Source of the DNA: Bipolaris cookei
Lineage: Eukaryota; Ascomycota; Dothideomycetes; Pleosporales; Pleosporaceae
Assembly (NCBI GenBank): GCA_002286855.1
Contig: NRSV01000026.1
Location: 10,553-74,552 of the forward strand
Reading direction: 5' to 3'
Length of the DNA: 64,000 nt
Positions 1 to 9,735 of this stretch are shown piece by piece (within the stretch, counting starts at the first letter, position 1; each line of letters opens with the position of its first letter). The position numbers and the translations under genes are program-made. The notes beneath the pieces were generated by a model. That model did no database searches and was not told where the DNA came from. It saw nothing but the letters and a program-made list of their open reading frames with translations.

Positions 1-449
1 TGGTATAGAAGCTACCTTAGCTTTTATTACTAGTACGAAGATAGGAACAAGAAAGTGGTACCTAGGCCAGGAAGACTAGAAAAGAATAAAAACAAGAAAG
101 AAAACAGCAAGAAAGAAAGAAAAAGAAGAAAAACACGTTTGCTTTTATTTGCGTTTATTAGTACTATTTCCTTTCCCTCTAGAGAGCTCGCTGGAAGGCA
201 GCTTAGCCGCCCTACATCTCTCCCTGTCACCAAACTGCTCTTTAGCACCAGGCATCTAGAAAGCTAGTAATAGCTGAGCTAGATAAAGGCCGAAGCACCC
301 TAGCTACACTCTATAGCAGAAACCTCCAAATTGTAAATAAGAACTAGATAGAACGGCCTTTGGCCAAAGTCTTACATAGCCAACGGCTGATACAGGACTA
401 TAAATGGAATTAATAATATCGACAATGGATCTTTTGTTTTTCGTTAAAA
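1..449. other. No gene seen; AT/purine-rich flank of a truncated retroelement
   Basis: The stretch contains purine-rich tracts (about 90-130) and short ORFs on both strands with no recognisable protein. It lies immediately upstream of a Ty3/Gypsy pol whose reverse-transcriptase part is missing, so it probably holds either the degraded rest of that element or an unrelated junction. I see no LTR, tRNA or promoter in it. Confidence 0.5.
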
Positions 450-2479
450 GCAGAGCCGCTCTTTCGGTTGCTCCGAAAGGGTGCTGAGTGGGCATGGGGT
501 GACGCTCAACGAAAGGCTATGGCAGTGATTAAGGAGGCAATTGCAAGTCCGCCAGCTTTAGTAGCGATTGATTACCAGTCAGGGCTTCCGCTGATTGTCG
601 GCGTGGACGCCTCTCAAATTGGGGGAGGGGCAGTCTTGGAGCAAGTCGGCACAGATGGGTTTCGACACACGATTCGGTTCGATAGCACGTTGTGGTCTGA
701 AGCGGAATCGAAGCAACATTCGACGAAGCTAGAGTGCAAAGCTCTAGTTTGGGCACTGAAGACCTTTCAGACGTACTTATATGGGCACTTCTTTACAGTC
801 GAGACAGACGCGAAGGTTCTTATCGCGCAGCTTAATCGGTCCTCAGCAGACCTACCAGGATCAGTTATGAATCGGTGGCTTGCCACGATACTCCAGTACG
901 ACTTCGAGATTGTCCACGTGCCAGGCAAGAAAAATGTTATCCCCGATGCGTTGTCAAGATACCCACAGCCCAAAGGATGGACGGCACCAGAGAAGGACGA
1001 GGAGGAGCTGGAACCGTTTATCGACAAGGTTTTAGATAAGCATGAGGAAGAGAGCGTTGTTACTGCGATAGAAGGAAGTCAGCCTCGAATACTTCTCGAA
1101 GAGTATAGCGATCAGTGGGAAGAAATTGCGCTGTACCTACGCACCTTGCAGAGACCGAGACACCTTCGAGGGGAGCCACTAAGGCGTTGGACGAAAGCAG
1201 CCACAAAGTTTTTTGTGAGAGAACGATATCTTTTCAGAAAGGCTACGAAGACAAAGCCTGTCCGACGGGTACTCGACGGCGACGACCTTCAGTCGGCACT
1301 TATTCAGGAGATGCACGAGCAACTCGGGCACAAAGAAATTCAGACGACGTTCGCAGCGATTAGCCAGCGGTATTGGTGGGAAGGGATGTATCGACAGGTA
1401 GCAACGCAGCTCGGCCCGTGCCTTGTTTGCCAGAAGATGCGAGGAGTTCGACAAGAAGCTGAGCTGAATACAACATACTCTCGTGCGCTATGGTCCTGGT
1501 GGACTATCGATATTACTCACATGCCAAAGGTACAAGGACGGACGGACTTACTTGTTGGCCGCGAGTACTTATCAGGATGGCCAGAAGCAAGGGCGCTTAC
1601 TACAGCCACTTCCGAAGCTGTTGCACGATTTGTGTTCGAAGATATTTGCTGCCGTTGGGGCGTCCCCACGAAGTTATCGGTAGATGGAAGCACTGAGAAT
1701 AAGTCAGTTGTTGAAGCGTTATCAAATCAGTTTGGGATCCACCGCGTGCAGGCATCGGCTTATAACTCAAGAGCTCAAGGATTGATCGAACGAGGGCACC
1801 AAGGGTTCATACATGGGCTGGCGAAGCTGCCGGGCTCCTGGGTGAGCAATCTCGCAGCGGTGACTTGGGCTGAAAGGGTGTCGCTCCGACGACCGCTCGG
1901 GTACTCACCTGCGCAGTTAGTGCTCGGACAGAACCCTGTACTGCCAATCGAAATGGTTGCGCCGACCTGGCAGAGCTTACCTTGGGCCGAGGTGAAATCG
2001 CAAGCAGATTTGATTGCTGTTCGGGCTGCCCAGCTACAGTTAGAAAAGAGAACCTAGAAGAGGCGGTACACCGTACAAGGTGGATTCGGAGCGAGGCAGT
2101 AGAAAGTCGAAATGAGAAGAAGCGCCCTACACCAGTCTTTCGGGAGGGGGGCCTAGTGCTAGTCTGGGACGCGATTAAGCAGGTTGATAAGAGCTCGAAT
2201 CGGAAGCTTGACGACAGATAGCTAGGCCCTTATCGCATTAAGTCAGTTCAACCTGACAAGGGGTACTATCAGCTTGAAGATTTGAATGGGGTCGCGTTTG
2301 CTAGCACAACGAGAGTTGATTGGCTAAAGAGCTTTCAAGAGATGCCAGAGGGTATAGAAAGCAGCATTCTGAGAGGAAGGTTGAAGCTGTACCCAGTCAG
2401 CGAAAGCCTAACAATGGTGAGGCCAGTAAGCAGAGACGTACTCAGAACCAGCAGGCAGGCAGACGCTAGCGGAAGCTGA
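450..2479 (+). pseudogene. Ty3/Gypsy pol, 3' half (end of RT, RNase H, integrase)
   Basis: A retrotransposon polyprotein relic. The open frame 468-2057 begins at the RT/RNase H junction, then has the RNase H region (LIVGVDASQIGGGAVLEQ; later TKLECKALVWALKTF), an HHCC integrase zinc motif (HEQLGHKE...CLVCQKM) and an integrase core with acidic residues in TIDITHM, SVDGSTE and LIERGHQ. Near 2040 the frame shifts; the integrase C-terminal part continues in another frame (about 1994-2479) with an in-frame TAG at 2219-2221 where related proteins have Trp (before LGPYRI). RT fingers/palm, protease and gag are absent, so the copy is 5'-truncated and dead. A polypurine tract and LTR follow at 2733-2924. 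The family is secure; the exact 5' breakpoint is not. Confidence 0.85.
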
Positions 2480-2750
2480 GCGAGCAAAGGTCGAAGGGAA
2501 GGGAGGAGAGTTAAGGAGAGCTCGGAGAAAAAGGGGACAAATTGTTAAAAGAGAATTTTCATTTCATTTCATTTTTATTACGATTGACTACCTACAGCCG
2601 AGGAGATGCCCGAAAGAGCTCCAGTTCGACATGTTGCAAGCATCGGGAGTCCTTCGCCATTAGGCTTTATAGCTGAGAAAAGAGAAAAGGTTGGAGCATG
2701 ATAGGTCTGTGGCGCTTGAGGGGGCCAAGCTTGAAGGGTAGGGAGGAAAG

Positions 2751-2924
2751 TGTGGTGTAGTATCACGTGATTAGACTGTGGGGTATATATAGTAGTTCTT
2801 TTCAGAGTAGAAAAGACAGCTTCTTCAATCCATTCTTTGGCAGCGATTAGATTTCAGCTTTTTCTACTAGCTCGATTGCGGGTCGCCCCTTGATCTTTTG
2901 AGTTCGATCTTGTATCGTACCACA
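2751..2924 (+). repeat. 3' LTR of the Gypsy relic (174 bp), preceded by polypurine tract
   Basis: Begins TGTGGTGTAG and ends CGTACCACA (TG...CA). It is directly preceded by the purine run GAAGGGTAGGGAGGAAAG at 2733-2750, the expected plus-strand primer site. It contains a TATATATAG promoter-like box. A copy differing at roughly one base lies at 17526-17699 as a solo LTR. The pogo-type transposon begins at the next base. Confidence 0.85.
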
Positions 2925-3200
2925 ATATATAAGATTAAAATTCGTTGCTTATTATCCTATTAAACTATATTTTTTATAACGGGCTGAACGCCCTTTGGAT
3001 AGCTCCTCGATGGAATCTCGGGTTAAGCTGCGCGCGCACCACTTGAACTACGTTCAGACCGAGCAGCGCTCAGACAGCGCGCTCAGACAACGCGCTCAGA
3101 TACTCCGGGGAGCAATCGCGAGGTATACAAGAGGTTGTATTCGATAAGGAGCTAACGTCAAGGATCAGTCACCGGCCACCCCCACCAAACCTAACGCGAC
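2925..3200 (+). repeat. Left terminal inverted repeat of pogo-type element
   Basis: Matches the reverse complement of 4920-5195 along its length, diverging after CCTAACGCGAC. It contains internal GCGCTCAGACA-like direct repeats (about 3066-3100) that could be subterminal transposase-binding sites. Fragments resembling parts of this TIR occur at about 5610-5630, 5790-5810 and 12770-12865. Confidence 0.85.
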
Positions 3201-3262
3201 ATAACGCGCCATAACTTTATAACAATATTTGATAATAAGATATAATTTTAGCTAGAGCTACT

Positions 3263-4900
3263 CTATCTAATTCTACATTGAACCCGAGTATGTCCTTGGA
3301 CGTGACACTTCGTGCACGTTGGCGGCGCGCGCTGACGTCGCTGACTGCCTTCACTCTGCTCAACCTCCGCTACCACCCTTTCTACCTCTGCAGTAAGCTG
3401 CTGAGCCTGCTGCACCTGGAGCACTCCACCAGAAGCGATACATTGACGCCGCTGGTCTCTCTTTTGTTGCTGACGCTCGCTGCCTTGACGTAGCTTCCTA
3501 TTCTCCTCAGCAAGTATTGTAGCTGACTGCATTGCAAGCTGGGCGCATTTAGCAAGCTGGTGTATCGCAACGCTTGTTGGGCTCTCTGGCTGCCTGCGTA
3601 GTCGCTTTTGGAGATATTTTACCTTCTGCTGAAGCTGCTCTACTGTATGCGGCGTCTCCGTCTGCTCTACTGACTGCGCTGCTTGGTTATCACTTGTAGT
3701 TGTCTGTGGTGGAGATGGTGTCCTAGCCACTATAAGCGACGATAGGACATGATCTGGACAAGGAGGGACAAGTCCTGTCGCCCGAAAGCCTGCTTGGATA
3801 TTCTGCTGCGTAAATACTATCGGCCGAATCCGCGTATAGGCTGCAAGGAAGTCTATCTTGTCAATATGGTGGACGCCTTGGCGGGCGAGCTCTTCAATCT
3901 CACGTCCGTACGCGCGCTTAAGCGGCGAGAAGCAGCTTACATCAAGCGGCTGGAGAAGATGCGACGTGTGCGGCGGCATACAGAGAGTTATAATCTTATT
4001 CTCAGCGCAGTACTGATCAAACTCTGGCGTTACGTGGCTGCCATGGCCGTCTAGAATAAGAAGGCGGTATAACCCAGCTGTACGAGCTGCTGTATATTGA
4101 TTAAAATGCTTAACCCACTTAAATCCAAGCTCGTCGGTCGTCCAGCCATTGTCTGATACTGAGATAGTCCAGTCTAGTGGGAGGTTGTAGTACCAGCTAC
4201 TTTGATGGGTCTTGCCAGCTAGAATTATAAATGGTGGTAGAGACTGGCCAGACGCGTTGACGCACTCAACAGCTGTTACCCACTCACGATTGCCTGGCTG
4301 TACGACGACTGCTCTGCCAACTCTGTCAGAGCTAGTGACTACCTTTGACGTGCTAGCGACGCCCATCGCGAATCTAGTTTCGTCAAAGTTGTAGATATCC
4401 TGGTCTAAGACGCCGTACGTCTGGCGCGTCTCTTCTACTAGCTTAAACCAAGCTGCGATTGCGATAGGATCCTCAGAGAGAGCACGCTGGCTACTAAACT
4501 TCCTAGTCCACTTTGTCTGGAGCTCTGGCTGGTTCTGGATAAAGCGCGACACCCACTTCTTACCAATAGGCTGTGGAGGTGGATCTTGGCCGCGCGCAGC
4601 GAGTAGAGCGTCTGCCATCCGTCGCACGTCGATGATATGGGGTGGAAAACCGCGTCGATCTAGGTCTAGGATCCACTGAACAAGCGACTGCTCCTCAATA
4701 GGAGATAGCTTTCGTTTCTGGGCGTTGGCGGCTGCTTTAGGTAGAGCACCTTGGAGGCGGCGCCGGAGTGTCGTACGAGGGATAGTATATAACGCAGCAG
4801 CACGAGTAGGTGTAGAAATACGTTTTTTCTGAATTGAATCTATAGTAAGACTAAGCCTGCCTTCATGAGTAGTCTGTTTAGAACGTTGTTGTCGCGGCAT
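3263..4900 (-). CDS. Fot1/pogo-type transposase (DDE superfamily endonuclease)
   Basis: 545 residues, uninterrupted. The N-terminus has a psq-like helix-turn-helix (TPTRAAALYTIPRTTLRRRL, about residues 31-50) followed by a CENP-B/Tc5-type HTH (about 65-130, with LVQWILDLDRRGFPP and WVSRFIQNQPEL). The catalytic core shows the three acidic residues of a DDD triad in NFDET, LILDGHGSH and LQPLDVSCF. The tail is Gln-rich coiled coil and ends in a CCHC-like zinc knuckle (CTKCHVQGHTRVQC). It would cut and paste DNA at TA sites from the nucleus. The ATG at 4900 gives the usual family N-terminus, and no intron is needed. With intact TIRs this copy could be autonomous; activity is inferred, not shown. 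Confidence 0.9.
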   Translation of the reverse strand: MPRQQRSKQTTHEGRLSLTIDSIQKKRISTPTRAAALYTIPRTTLRRRLQGALPKAAANAQKRKLSPIEEQSLVQWILDLDRRGFPPHIIDVRRMADALLAARGQDPPPQPIGKKWVSRFIQNQPELQTKWTRKFSSQRALSEDPIAIAAWFKLVEETRQTYGVLDQDIYNFDETRFAMGVASTSKVVTSSDRVGRAVVVQPGNREWVTAVECVNASGQSLPPFIILAGKTHQSSWYYNLPLDWTISVSDNGWTTDELGFKWVKHFNQYTAARTAGLYRLLILDGHGSHVTPEFDQYCAENKIITLCMPPHTSHLLQPLDVSCFSPLKRAYGREIEELARQGVHHIDKIDFLAAYTRIRPIVFTQQNIQAGFRATGLVPPCPDHVLSSLIVARTPSPPQTTTSDNQAAQSVEQTETPHTVEQLQQKVKYLQKRLRRQPESPTSVAIHQLAKCAQLAMQSATILAEENRKLRQGSERQQQKRDQRRQCIASGGVLQVQQAQQLTAEVERVVAEVEQSEGSQRRQRAPPTCTKCHVQGHTRVQCRIR

Positions 4901-4919
4901 TGTGGTGGTTGCGGAGAGA

Positions 4920-5195
4920 GTCGCGTTAGGTTTGGTGGGGGTGGCCGGTGACTGATCCTTGACGTTAGCTCCTTATCGAATACAACCTCTTGTATACCTC
5001 GCGATTGCTCCCCGGAGTATCTGAGCGCGTTGTCTGAGCGCGCTGTCTGAGCGCTGCTCGGTCTGAACGTAGTTCAAGTGGTGCGCGCGCAGCTTAACCC
5101 GAGATTCCATCGAGGAGCTATCCAAAGGGCGTTCAGCCCGTTATAAAAAATATAGTTTAATAGGATAATAAGCAACGAATTTTAATCTTATATAT
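4920..5195 (-). repeat. Right terminal inverted repeat of pogo-type element
   Basis: Reverse complement of 2925-3200. The transposase start codon lies only 19 bp inside it, so this TIR must supply the promoter and 5' leader of the transposase. Confidence 0.85.
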
Positions 5196-5439
5196 GCTGC
5201 GCTGATCGGCTAAAGACATAGTTACCTTAGTTGCTATAGATTAAATTATAAGCGCTACGTAAACTAAACTTAAGAGTTAGAAATTACTTGTAATTTCTAT
5301 ACTAATCCTTTACTATATATAGGATAGTAAGTTCGCATCAAGAAAGTATAAGTAGCAAGCCGTGAACCGTGATCTTCACTTCATTAACTGTGCATCCCTT
5401 TCTCTCCACCTTTCCATCAAGACACCTTGCAGACCTACT

Positions 5440-5643
5440 ATGCTATCCTCTACTATTGTTATCTTGTTAGGTCTAGGCTGTGTAGCCTATGGAAACCCTA
5501 TCATAGAGACTAGTCTACGCGGTAATCCTAAGCCTAATGGCATTCAGGTATTCCCTTCTTCTAGGTCTAGTAGGACCTTCTGTGAGGGGCTGCGCAAAGG
5601 TTGCCGATGTCTGGTAACAAGATTGTATTCGATAGAGAACTGA
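5440..5643 (+). CDS. Small secreted-protein candidate, possibly truncated
   Basis: The 67-residue ORF starts at the ATG at 5440 (an in-frame non-ATG extension begins at 5362). Residues 1-18 form a plausible signal peptide (MLSSTIVILLGLGCVAYG). The rest is basic and Ser-rich with three late cysteines in FCEGLRKGCRC. A TATATATAG box lies about 115 bp upstream, followed by a pyrimidine-rich leader. I do not recognise the family. The last codons (from about 5611) resemble a stretch of the neighbouring pogo TIR, so the original 3' end may have been replaced by transposon sequence. It could be an effector-like gene, its relic, or a chance ORF. Confidence 0.4.
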   Translation: MLSSTIVILLGLGCVAYGNPIIETSLRGNPKPNGIQVFPSSRSSRTFCEGLRKGCRCLVTRLYSIEN

Positions 5644-6307
5644 GCTTCTGAGCTACGTAGCTATCTATATACAGTGCTAGCTGCCCCTGCACAATCGAGT
5701 CGATAAGACCTAGTCGCTCCGGTTGTCGGTCAGAGCGCACCGAGTCTCGGCGAGACTCGGAGCTCTAGGTGGCATCCGGATTTTAGGAGCAGGCCGAGAT
5801 TCCATCGAGGTACAACACACCAACTAGGCTCTAGCCTATCACACCTTCCAAGACTAATTTTTTCTAACATGTTCTTACTAGCCAACCTGTACCAATACAT
5901 ATGGTTCAATCGCACCTCAAGGAGAATGCCTGATATTTAGCGCCCAAGGTGTACAGAGCGGCGGGCAAGCGTGTCGTAAAGTGAATAAACATTTACTACG
6001 TAACATTGAATGATACTAATGAGACCAAAGAAATCCCCCTGCCCAAGTGAGGGCCACCCCTGCACTCTTAACGTGTATACTGATGGTCGATTCGATTATG
6101 CAAACTGCGCATAATCTTCATCACACAACACAACAAAATAGAGTCGATGTCGTTGAAACGTACTGCAAAGCTGGAAATTACGCAGGGTGAGGGTGAGGGT
6201 TAGGGTTGAAGACTTACGTCTGATATAAACTGGACTGAATTTTGATTCTTTCTGTAAAGTAGTTCTCTAGATACCTTTACAAGAACAATCGTTACTACTA
6301 AATCTGT
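5644..6307. other. No gene seen; degraded repeat DNA
   Basis: No ORF with recognisable content. It includes TIR-like fragments (for example GAGATTCCATCGAGG near 5795), the 21 bp palindrome at 5740-5760, and a short telomere-like tract GGGTGAGGGTGAGGGTTAGGG at about 6185-6207. Confidence 0.5.
5740..5760. repeat. Short perfect hairpin (10 bp stem)
   Basis: CCGAGTCTCG, one G, CGAGACTCGG. It lies in TE-derived DNA beside pogo-TIR-like fragments and may be the end of a foldback element; no function can be assigned. Confidence 0.6.
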
Positions 6308-6430
6308 AAGCCCAGAAGTACCATGTATAGTCACGTGGTTACTCACTGACTAATAACACTGTATTTAAACTTGCTCCTATCATGATACATACGACAATAC
6401 ACGACACCTCCTACGTCCTCAACTGCTTAC
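6308..6430 (+). repeat. Dispersed repeat, copy 1 (about 123 bp)
   Basis: Begins TAAGCCCAGAAGTACCATG and ends CTCAACTGCTTACA. A diverged copy in the same orientation is at 17177-17300. Both contain CTGTATTTAAA and a CA/GA-rich stretch resembling a core promoter and 5' leader. About 490 bp without recognisable genes follow (to about 6924); a minus ORF at 6411-6632 has no recognisable family. Confidence 0.6.
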
Positions 6431-6924
6431 ATTTGGAGTCGACGTGTTTGCAAAAGTTAGCATAGTTAATGTTAAGGTCTGAGGTTGGATTAGTCAGCAC
6501 ACTAAATTTGTTTCGGATCCCTGATTCAGGAGCGGCCGAGCCGCTACTATGTGATTTGGTCTGAGCTGCCCACTCCCTTTGCGCAAGATCCTGCACGGAT
6601 AGGAATAACAAAACTTCGCAGGAAGTACGCACTTCTAATAATTAAAGCATAGATATATACGCACTTCGCCGTGAGACTTTAGTAAATAATCTAGAATCTT
6701 GTTAGTTTTTAAGTACATTATGGCGTCTTATAGTTATTATTCGGTTGTTGCACTTTTGTGGTTGTAAGAACACTCTCTAATGAGCCCTTTACCTCCGTTT
6801 CTAGGATAATATAATTAGCCGCGCCGAGTGTATTGTATTAGACCTTGCCCTCAATTGTTGCCGTGAAGATAATACGCATGAAAGGCTAGATTGAGTAGCT
6901 TTCTAAGCCAGCTTTAGCCTGGAT

Positions 6925-7620
6925 GAACGATCTGTCCCCGCTTGATAACTACCCATCGCCGAAGTAGAAGCGTGTGACGTCTGCGCCCGTAACCTGTACA
7001 ATGTTGGTACGTACTACTAGTCCTAAGCGTCCGAGGCGCGATACTGACACTGAAGTCCTGCCTACCCACATCGTATCCGCGGCTGGAGCGGCTTCAAATA
7101 CGAGCGCGCTTATGCTTAATAAAAGGAATACCTTCAGTCCGCCTAGTAGCTAAGCCGGCACTAGAAGCCCTTATCGAGCAAATAGCCCGTCCCGCGGTAA
7201 CATTGCTGTACGGGCTTCTACATCTCCTCCGATAACGGAACTGAGTTCAGGGCTGAAGACACCGTCGCCGCGGAGAGTGAGAGATGTTATAGAGCAACTG
7301 GAAGACGGGCTGGATAGCAGTTGGATACTGGGTTAGCTGCAGGAGCTAATCGAGGAAGACCTAGGACTTTGGATACTAAAGGATTGAGCGTTATGCTTAG
7401 GACTAAAGCACAGCACGTAGCCTCTCGGACCCGGATGTTGGCAGCGAGGAGCGTGAAAGACTAGAGTATGTGTTGCGTAGGATGAAAAGGTCTGGCTGAA
7501 TGTGCGAGTGTGCTAATCGAGGGGTCGCGATCAAAACATGTGGTGTATGGACATGATCTAGCCGCTGGTGCAGCTCGCGATGAGGCTTGAAGGGGCAGGG
7601 AAGTTCTGGCTTCAGAGCAT
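6925..7620 (+). pseudogene. Possible PD-(D/E)XK nuclease-like gene relic
   Basis: Conceptual translation of this stretch, with several stops and at least one frame change, gives a Ser/Pro/Arg-rich N-terminus (SPKRPRRDTDTEVLP, NTFSPPSS, SPSRGN) followed by RVRDVIEQLEDGLDSSWILG and later WLNVRV / PLVQLAM. This layout resembles the repeated fungal PD-(D/E)XK nuclease-like family common in Pleosporales and Fusarium. The match is from memory of the family pattern, and the catalytic region is not legible. Treat it as a decayed ORF of uncertain identity. Confidence 0.3.
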
Positions 7621-7693
7621 GTAAGCAACCCTTTGCTTAATTGCTAGCACTCAATGCTGATCTCCGAGCAGACAGTCCCAGGCCATCGCTACT

Positions 7694-7934
7694 GAATTCC
7701 TCTCCTCCATCCCCGACGTCTCGAAAAAACCCTGCTTCCTTAATCGCAAAGCCGACTTCACACTCTTCTCCTCCCGCATGCCATCTCAGGCTTCGAAGGC
7801 CTATATAATCTCTATTTCGAAGATGCTCCGACAAGACATGTACAGCTTAAGTGCGCTAGGGTATTCTGCTGATTAGGTGGAGCCGCCAGACCCGGACCTA
7901 TTAGCGCCATTGCGATATTCGTGTATCTGCTGGA
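7694..7934 (+). pseudogene. NACHT/NLR-type gene fragment
   Basis: One frame reads about 80 codons with a single in-frame TAG at 7874-7876. The legible tail (LRQDMYSLSALGY ... VEPPDPDLLAPLRYSC) resembles the segment after the NACHT domain in fungal NLR proteins, usually of the form D-PDPDPLA--RYSC-YW. The frame is cut at 7935, where the LTR-like repeat starts. The stop replaces a Gln codon (CAG to TAG), which fits RIP-type change. Only a fragment remains; its N- and C-terminal domains are not found nearby. Confidence 0.5.
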
Positions 7935-8311
7935 TGTTACACGGGGTTTGGTGCTAATACTTCTCTGAGCTCGATCCGGGTTGGGGCGAGTAGGAATGGA
8001 TGACTAGCTCCGTGAGAGTTGTCTGGCGATTCGTAGTGGCAAGGAATTATGGGTGTAACCGGAGGTTTTTGACAGACACTAATCTATATTGCTATAGACT
8101 AACAAATAACAATCTTGTTAAGTAAAGATACTAGTAAGAAAGTACAATTTGAGTTGACCACAACGAGAGTAATAATGAAACCCATCATTCCTTATATCCT
8201 CATTGCTTCCAGTCCTGCCATCCCTTACTTCCCTGCCATCCCTGGGATGGTTGCTCTTGGCGGGATGACACATCACGTGACCTGGCCCCGCGATGATCAT
8301 TACCTTCTGAC
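7935..8311 (-). repeat. LTR-A, copy 1 (377 bp)
   Basis: Identical by eye to 13920-14296. It begins TGTTACACGG on the plus strand; copy 2 ends TGACA, giving TG...CA ends. The adjoining Gypsy pol relic reads leftward into it, so this is the 3' LTR of a minus-strand element. It interrupts the NLR fragment. A CATCACGTGACC motif lies near 8272. Confidence 0.7.
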
Positions 8312-9486
8312 GTGGACGTCCTTGGGCCTTCGGCCATCTCGTCACTTGTCAAGGAGAGGATCCTTTTTGTTACTTGTAACACTGGGTCCCATTGTGCAAG
8401 CACTGGTTCGGTGATGAAGATTTCTTTCAACTTGTCAAAGACATGTTGTTCTGTCTCCCCCCATTGAAAGGGGACATCTCCGGTCAACCTTGTGAGCGGG
8501 GCAGCTAACCCTGAATAGTTCTTGATGAAACGCTGGTAAAAGTCCGCAAAGCCAAGAAAGCTGCGTACTCCTTTAGCATTCACTGGAGCTTCCCATTTCT
8601 TAATAGCCTTGATCTTCTCAGGGTTCATCTTAAGTCCTTCGCCAGCTTCAATGACAAATCCGAGATACTTTGTGCTCTTGACGTCAAACTCACATTTCCT
8701 AATATCTAACGGTAAACCAGCTTTACCTATAGCCTCGAGGATCTTGTTTGTGTTTCGCTGGTGCTCTTTTAGGGTACCGTCAGTGTAGATTAAGACGTCA
8801 TCTAGGTTGGCTGAGCAGAAGTCGTCAATGTACTCCCGGAGCGTCCAGTTGATGTACCGTTGAAAGGTGCTAGGTGCGTTTGCCATACCAAATGGAATGA
8901 ATAGCCACTCATACAATCCAAAATGGGTACGAAATGCTGTCTTCCATTCGTCCCCTGCGTTGATCCTGATCTTGTGGAAAGGAGCTGATACGTCGATATT
9001 GGTAAACCATTTTGCCTTAGCGGTATTGTTGAGAGTCTCCTGGATCAGCGGTAACGGGCATCGGTCCTTCTTAGTAATGGCGTTCAGTGCTCTATAGTTT
9101 ACGCACAAGCGTAATCCTCCCTGTTTCTTCGCAAATAACACTGGGGAGGCAGCTGGAGAACTGCTTGCCCTAATCCTGTTGGAAGATGGATGCATTGGCT
9201 AACTATGATAGTGCGGGAGAGGGAGTATATATAACTAAGTATTCGGTGGCGGGGCACGGTTACCAATGAAGGTCGCCCTACACGACCTTCGCCACCCGCA
9301 AGGGTCGCCCTGCACGACCTTCGCCACCCACGAAGTTCGCCCTGCACGACCTTCGTCCCCACGATTCTCTAACAAATCCATCCCTTGTCCAGGAGAGATA
9401 TCAATTCCCTGCGCAAGACTAAGAGCTCTCCTCTACTCATATTGTACAAGGAACCCCAAGGTTGTTCCTTCTCTCTACCATTCTCA
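8312..9486 (-). pseudogene. Ty3/Gypsy reverse-transcriptase relic
   Basis: Reading leftward, the frame 9195-8348 carries RT blocks: ASSSPAASPVLFAKK, LRLCVNYRALNAITKKDR, IPFGMANAPSTFQRYI, an ANLDDVLIYTDG active-site region (Asn where Tyr is usual before LDD), and the thumb (RSFLGFADFYQRF). It stops at VLAQWDP, exactly where RNase H should start, and jumps into LTR-adjacent sequence, so RNase H and integrase are deleted. Upstream, 9375-9486 still reads PWGSLYNMSRGELLVL with a small indel. A solo LTR (9177-9374) splits it and the hAT element begins at 9487. Confidence 0.8.
9177..9374 (+). mobile_element. Solo LTR-B in Gypsy RT, 5 bp target duplication AATCC
   Basis: Starts TGTTGGAAGATGG and ends CTCTAACA (TG...CA). 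AATCC occurs at both 9172-9176 and 9375-9379. It contains three tandem copies of a 32 bp unit, each with a GAAGGTCG/CGACCTTC-type hairpin. A second, shorter copy lies at 10922-11055 in the opposite orientation. Confidence 0.85.
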
Positions 9487-9686
9487 CAGTGTGGTCAACA
9501 AACCGACGGTTTGACCGACCGATTCAATCGGTTTGATTACTAATCAATCCGACCGACGACTGGTTCGTTATCAAACCGACCGACTGATATGAGCGGTCGG
9601 TTTGACTGCGTTTAGGTCGGTTTGACATAGCGGATTTGGTATGGCTATTACCAGGGCCTCTCGGGCCATTTCCTAGTATAGGTAAC

Positions 9687-9735
9687 AGAGTTGCTAACAA
9701 TCAATCTAGTCGGCAGATTGATTGTTAGCAACTCT
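9687..9735. repeat. Perfect hairpin, 21 bp stem and 7 nt loop
   Basis: AGAGTTGCTAACAATCAATCT, loop AGTCGGC, then the exact complement of the stem. It lies inside hAT-1 between the TIR cluster and the transposase start. It may be a minute foldback insertion or a structural element of the 5' leader. Confidence 0.85.

Larger units (their letters stand above)
2925..5195. mobile_element. Complete Fot1/pogo-type DNA transposon
   Basis: About 2.27 kb, bounded by 276 bp terminal inverted repeats (2925-3200 and 4920-5195) that look identical by eye, and containing one uninterrupted 545-codon transposase on the minus strand. Both ends lie in TATATA, consistent with the TA target preference of the family, although the repeats make the exact TA copy ambiguous. 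Identical TIRs plus an intact ORF point to a recent insertion. It sits flush against the Gypsy LTR, so it is younger than that element. Confidence 0.85.
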
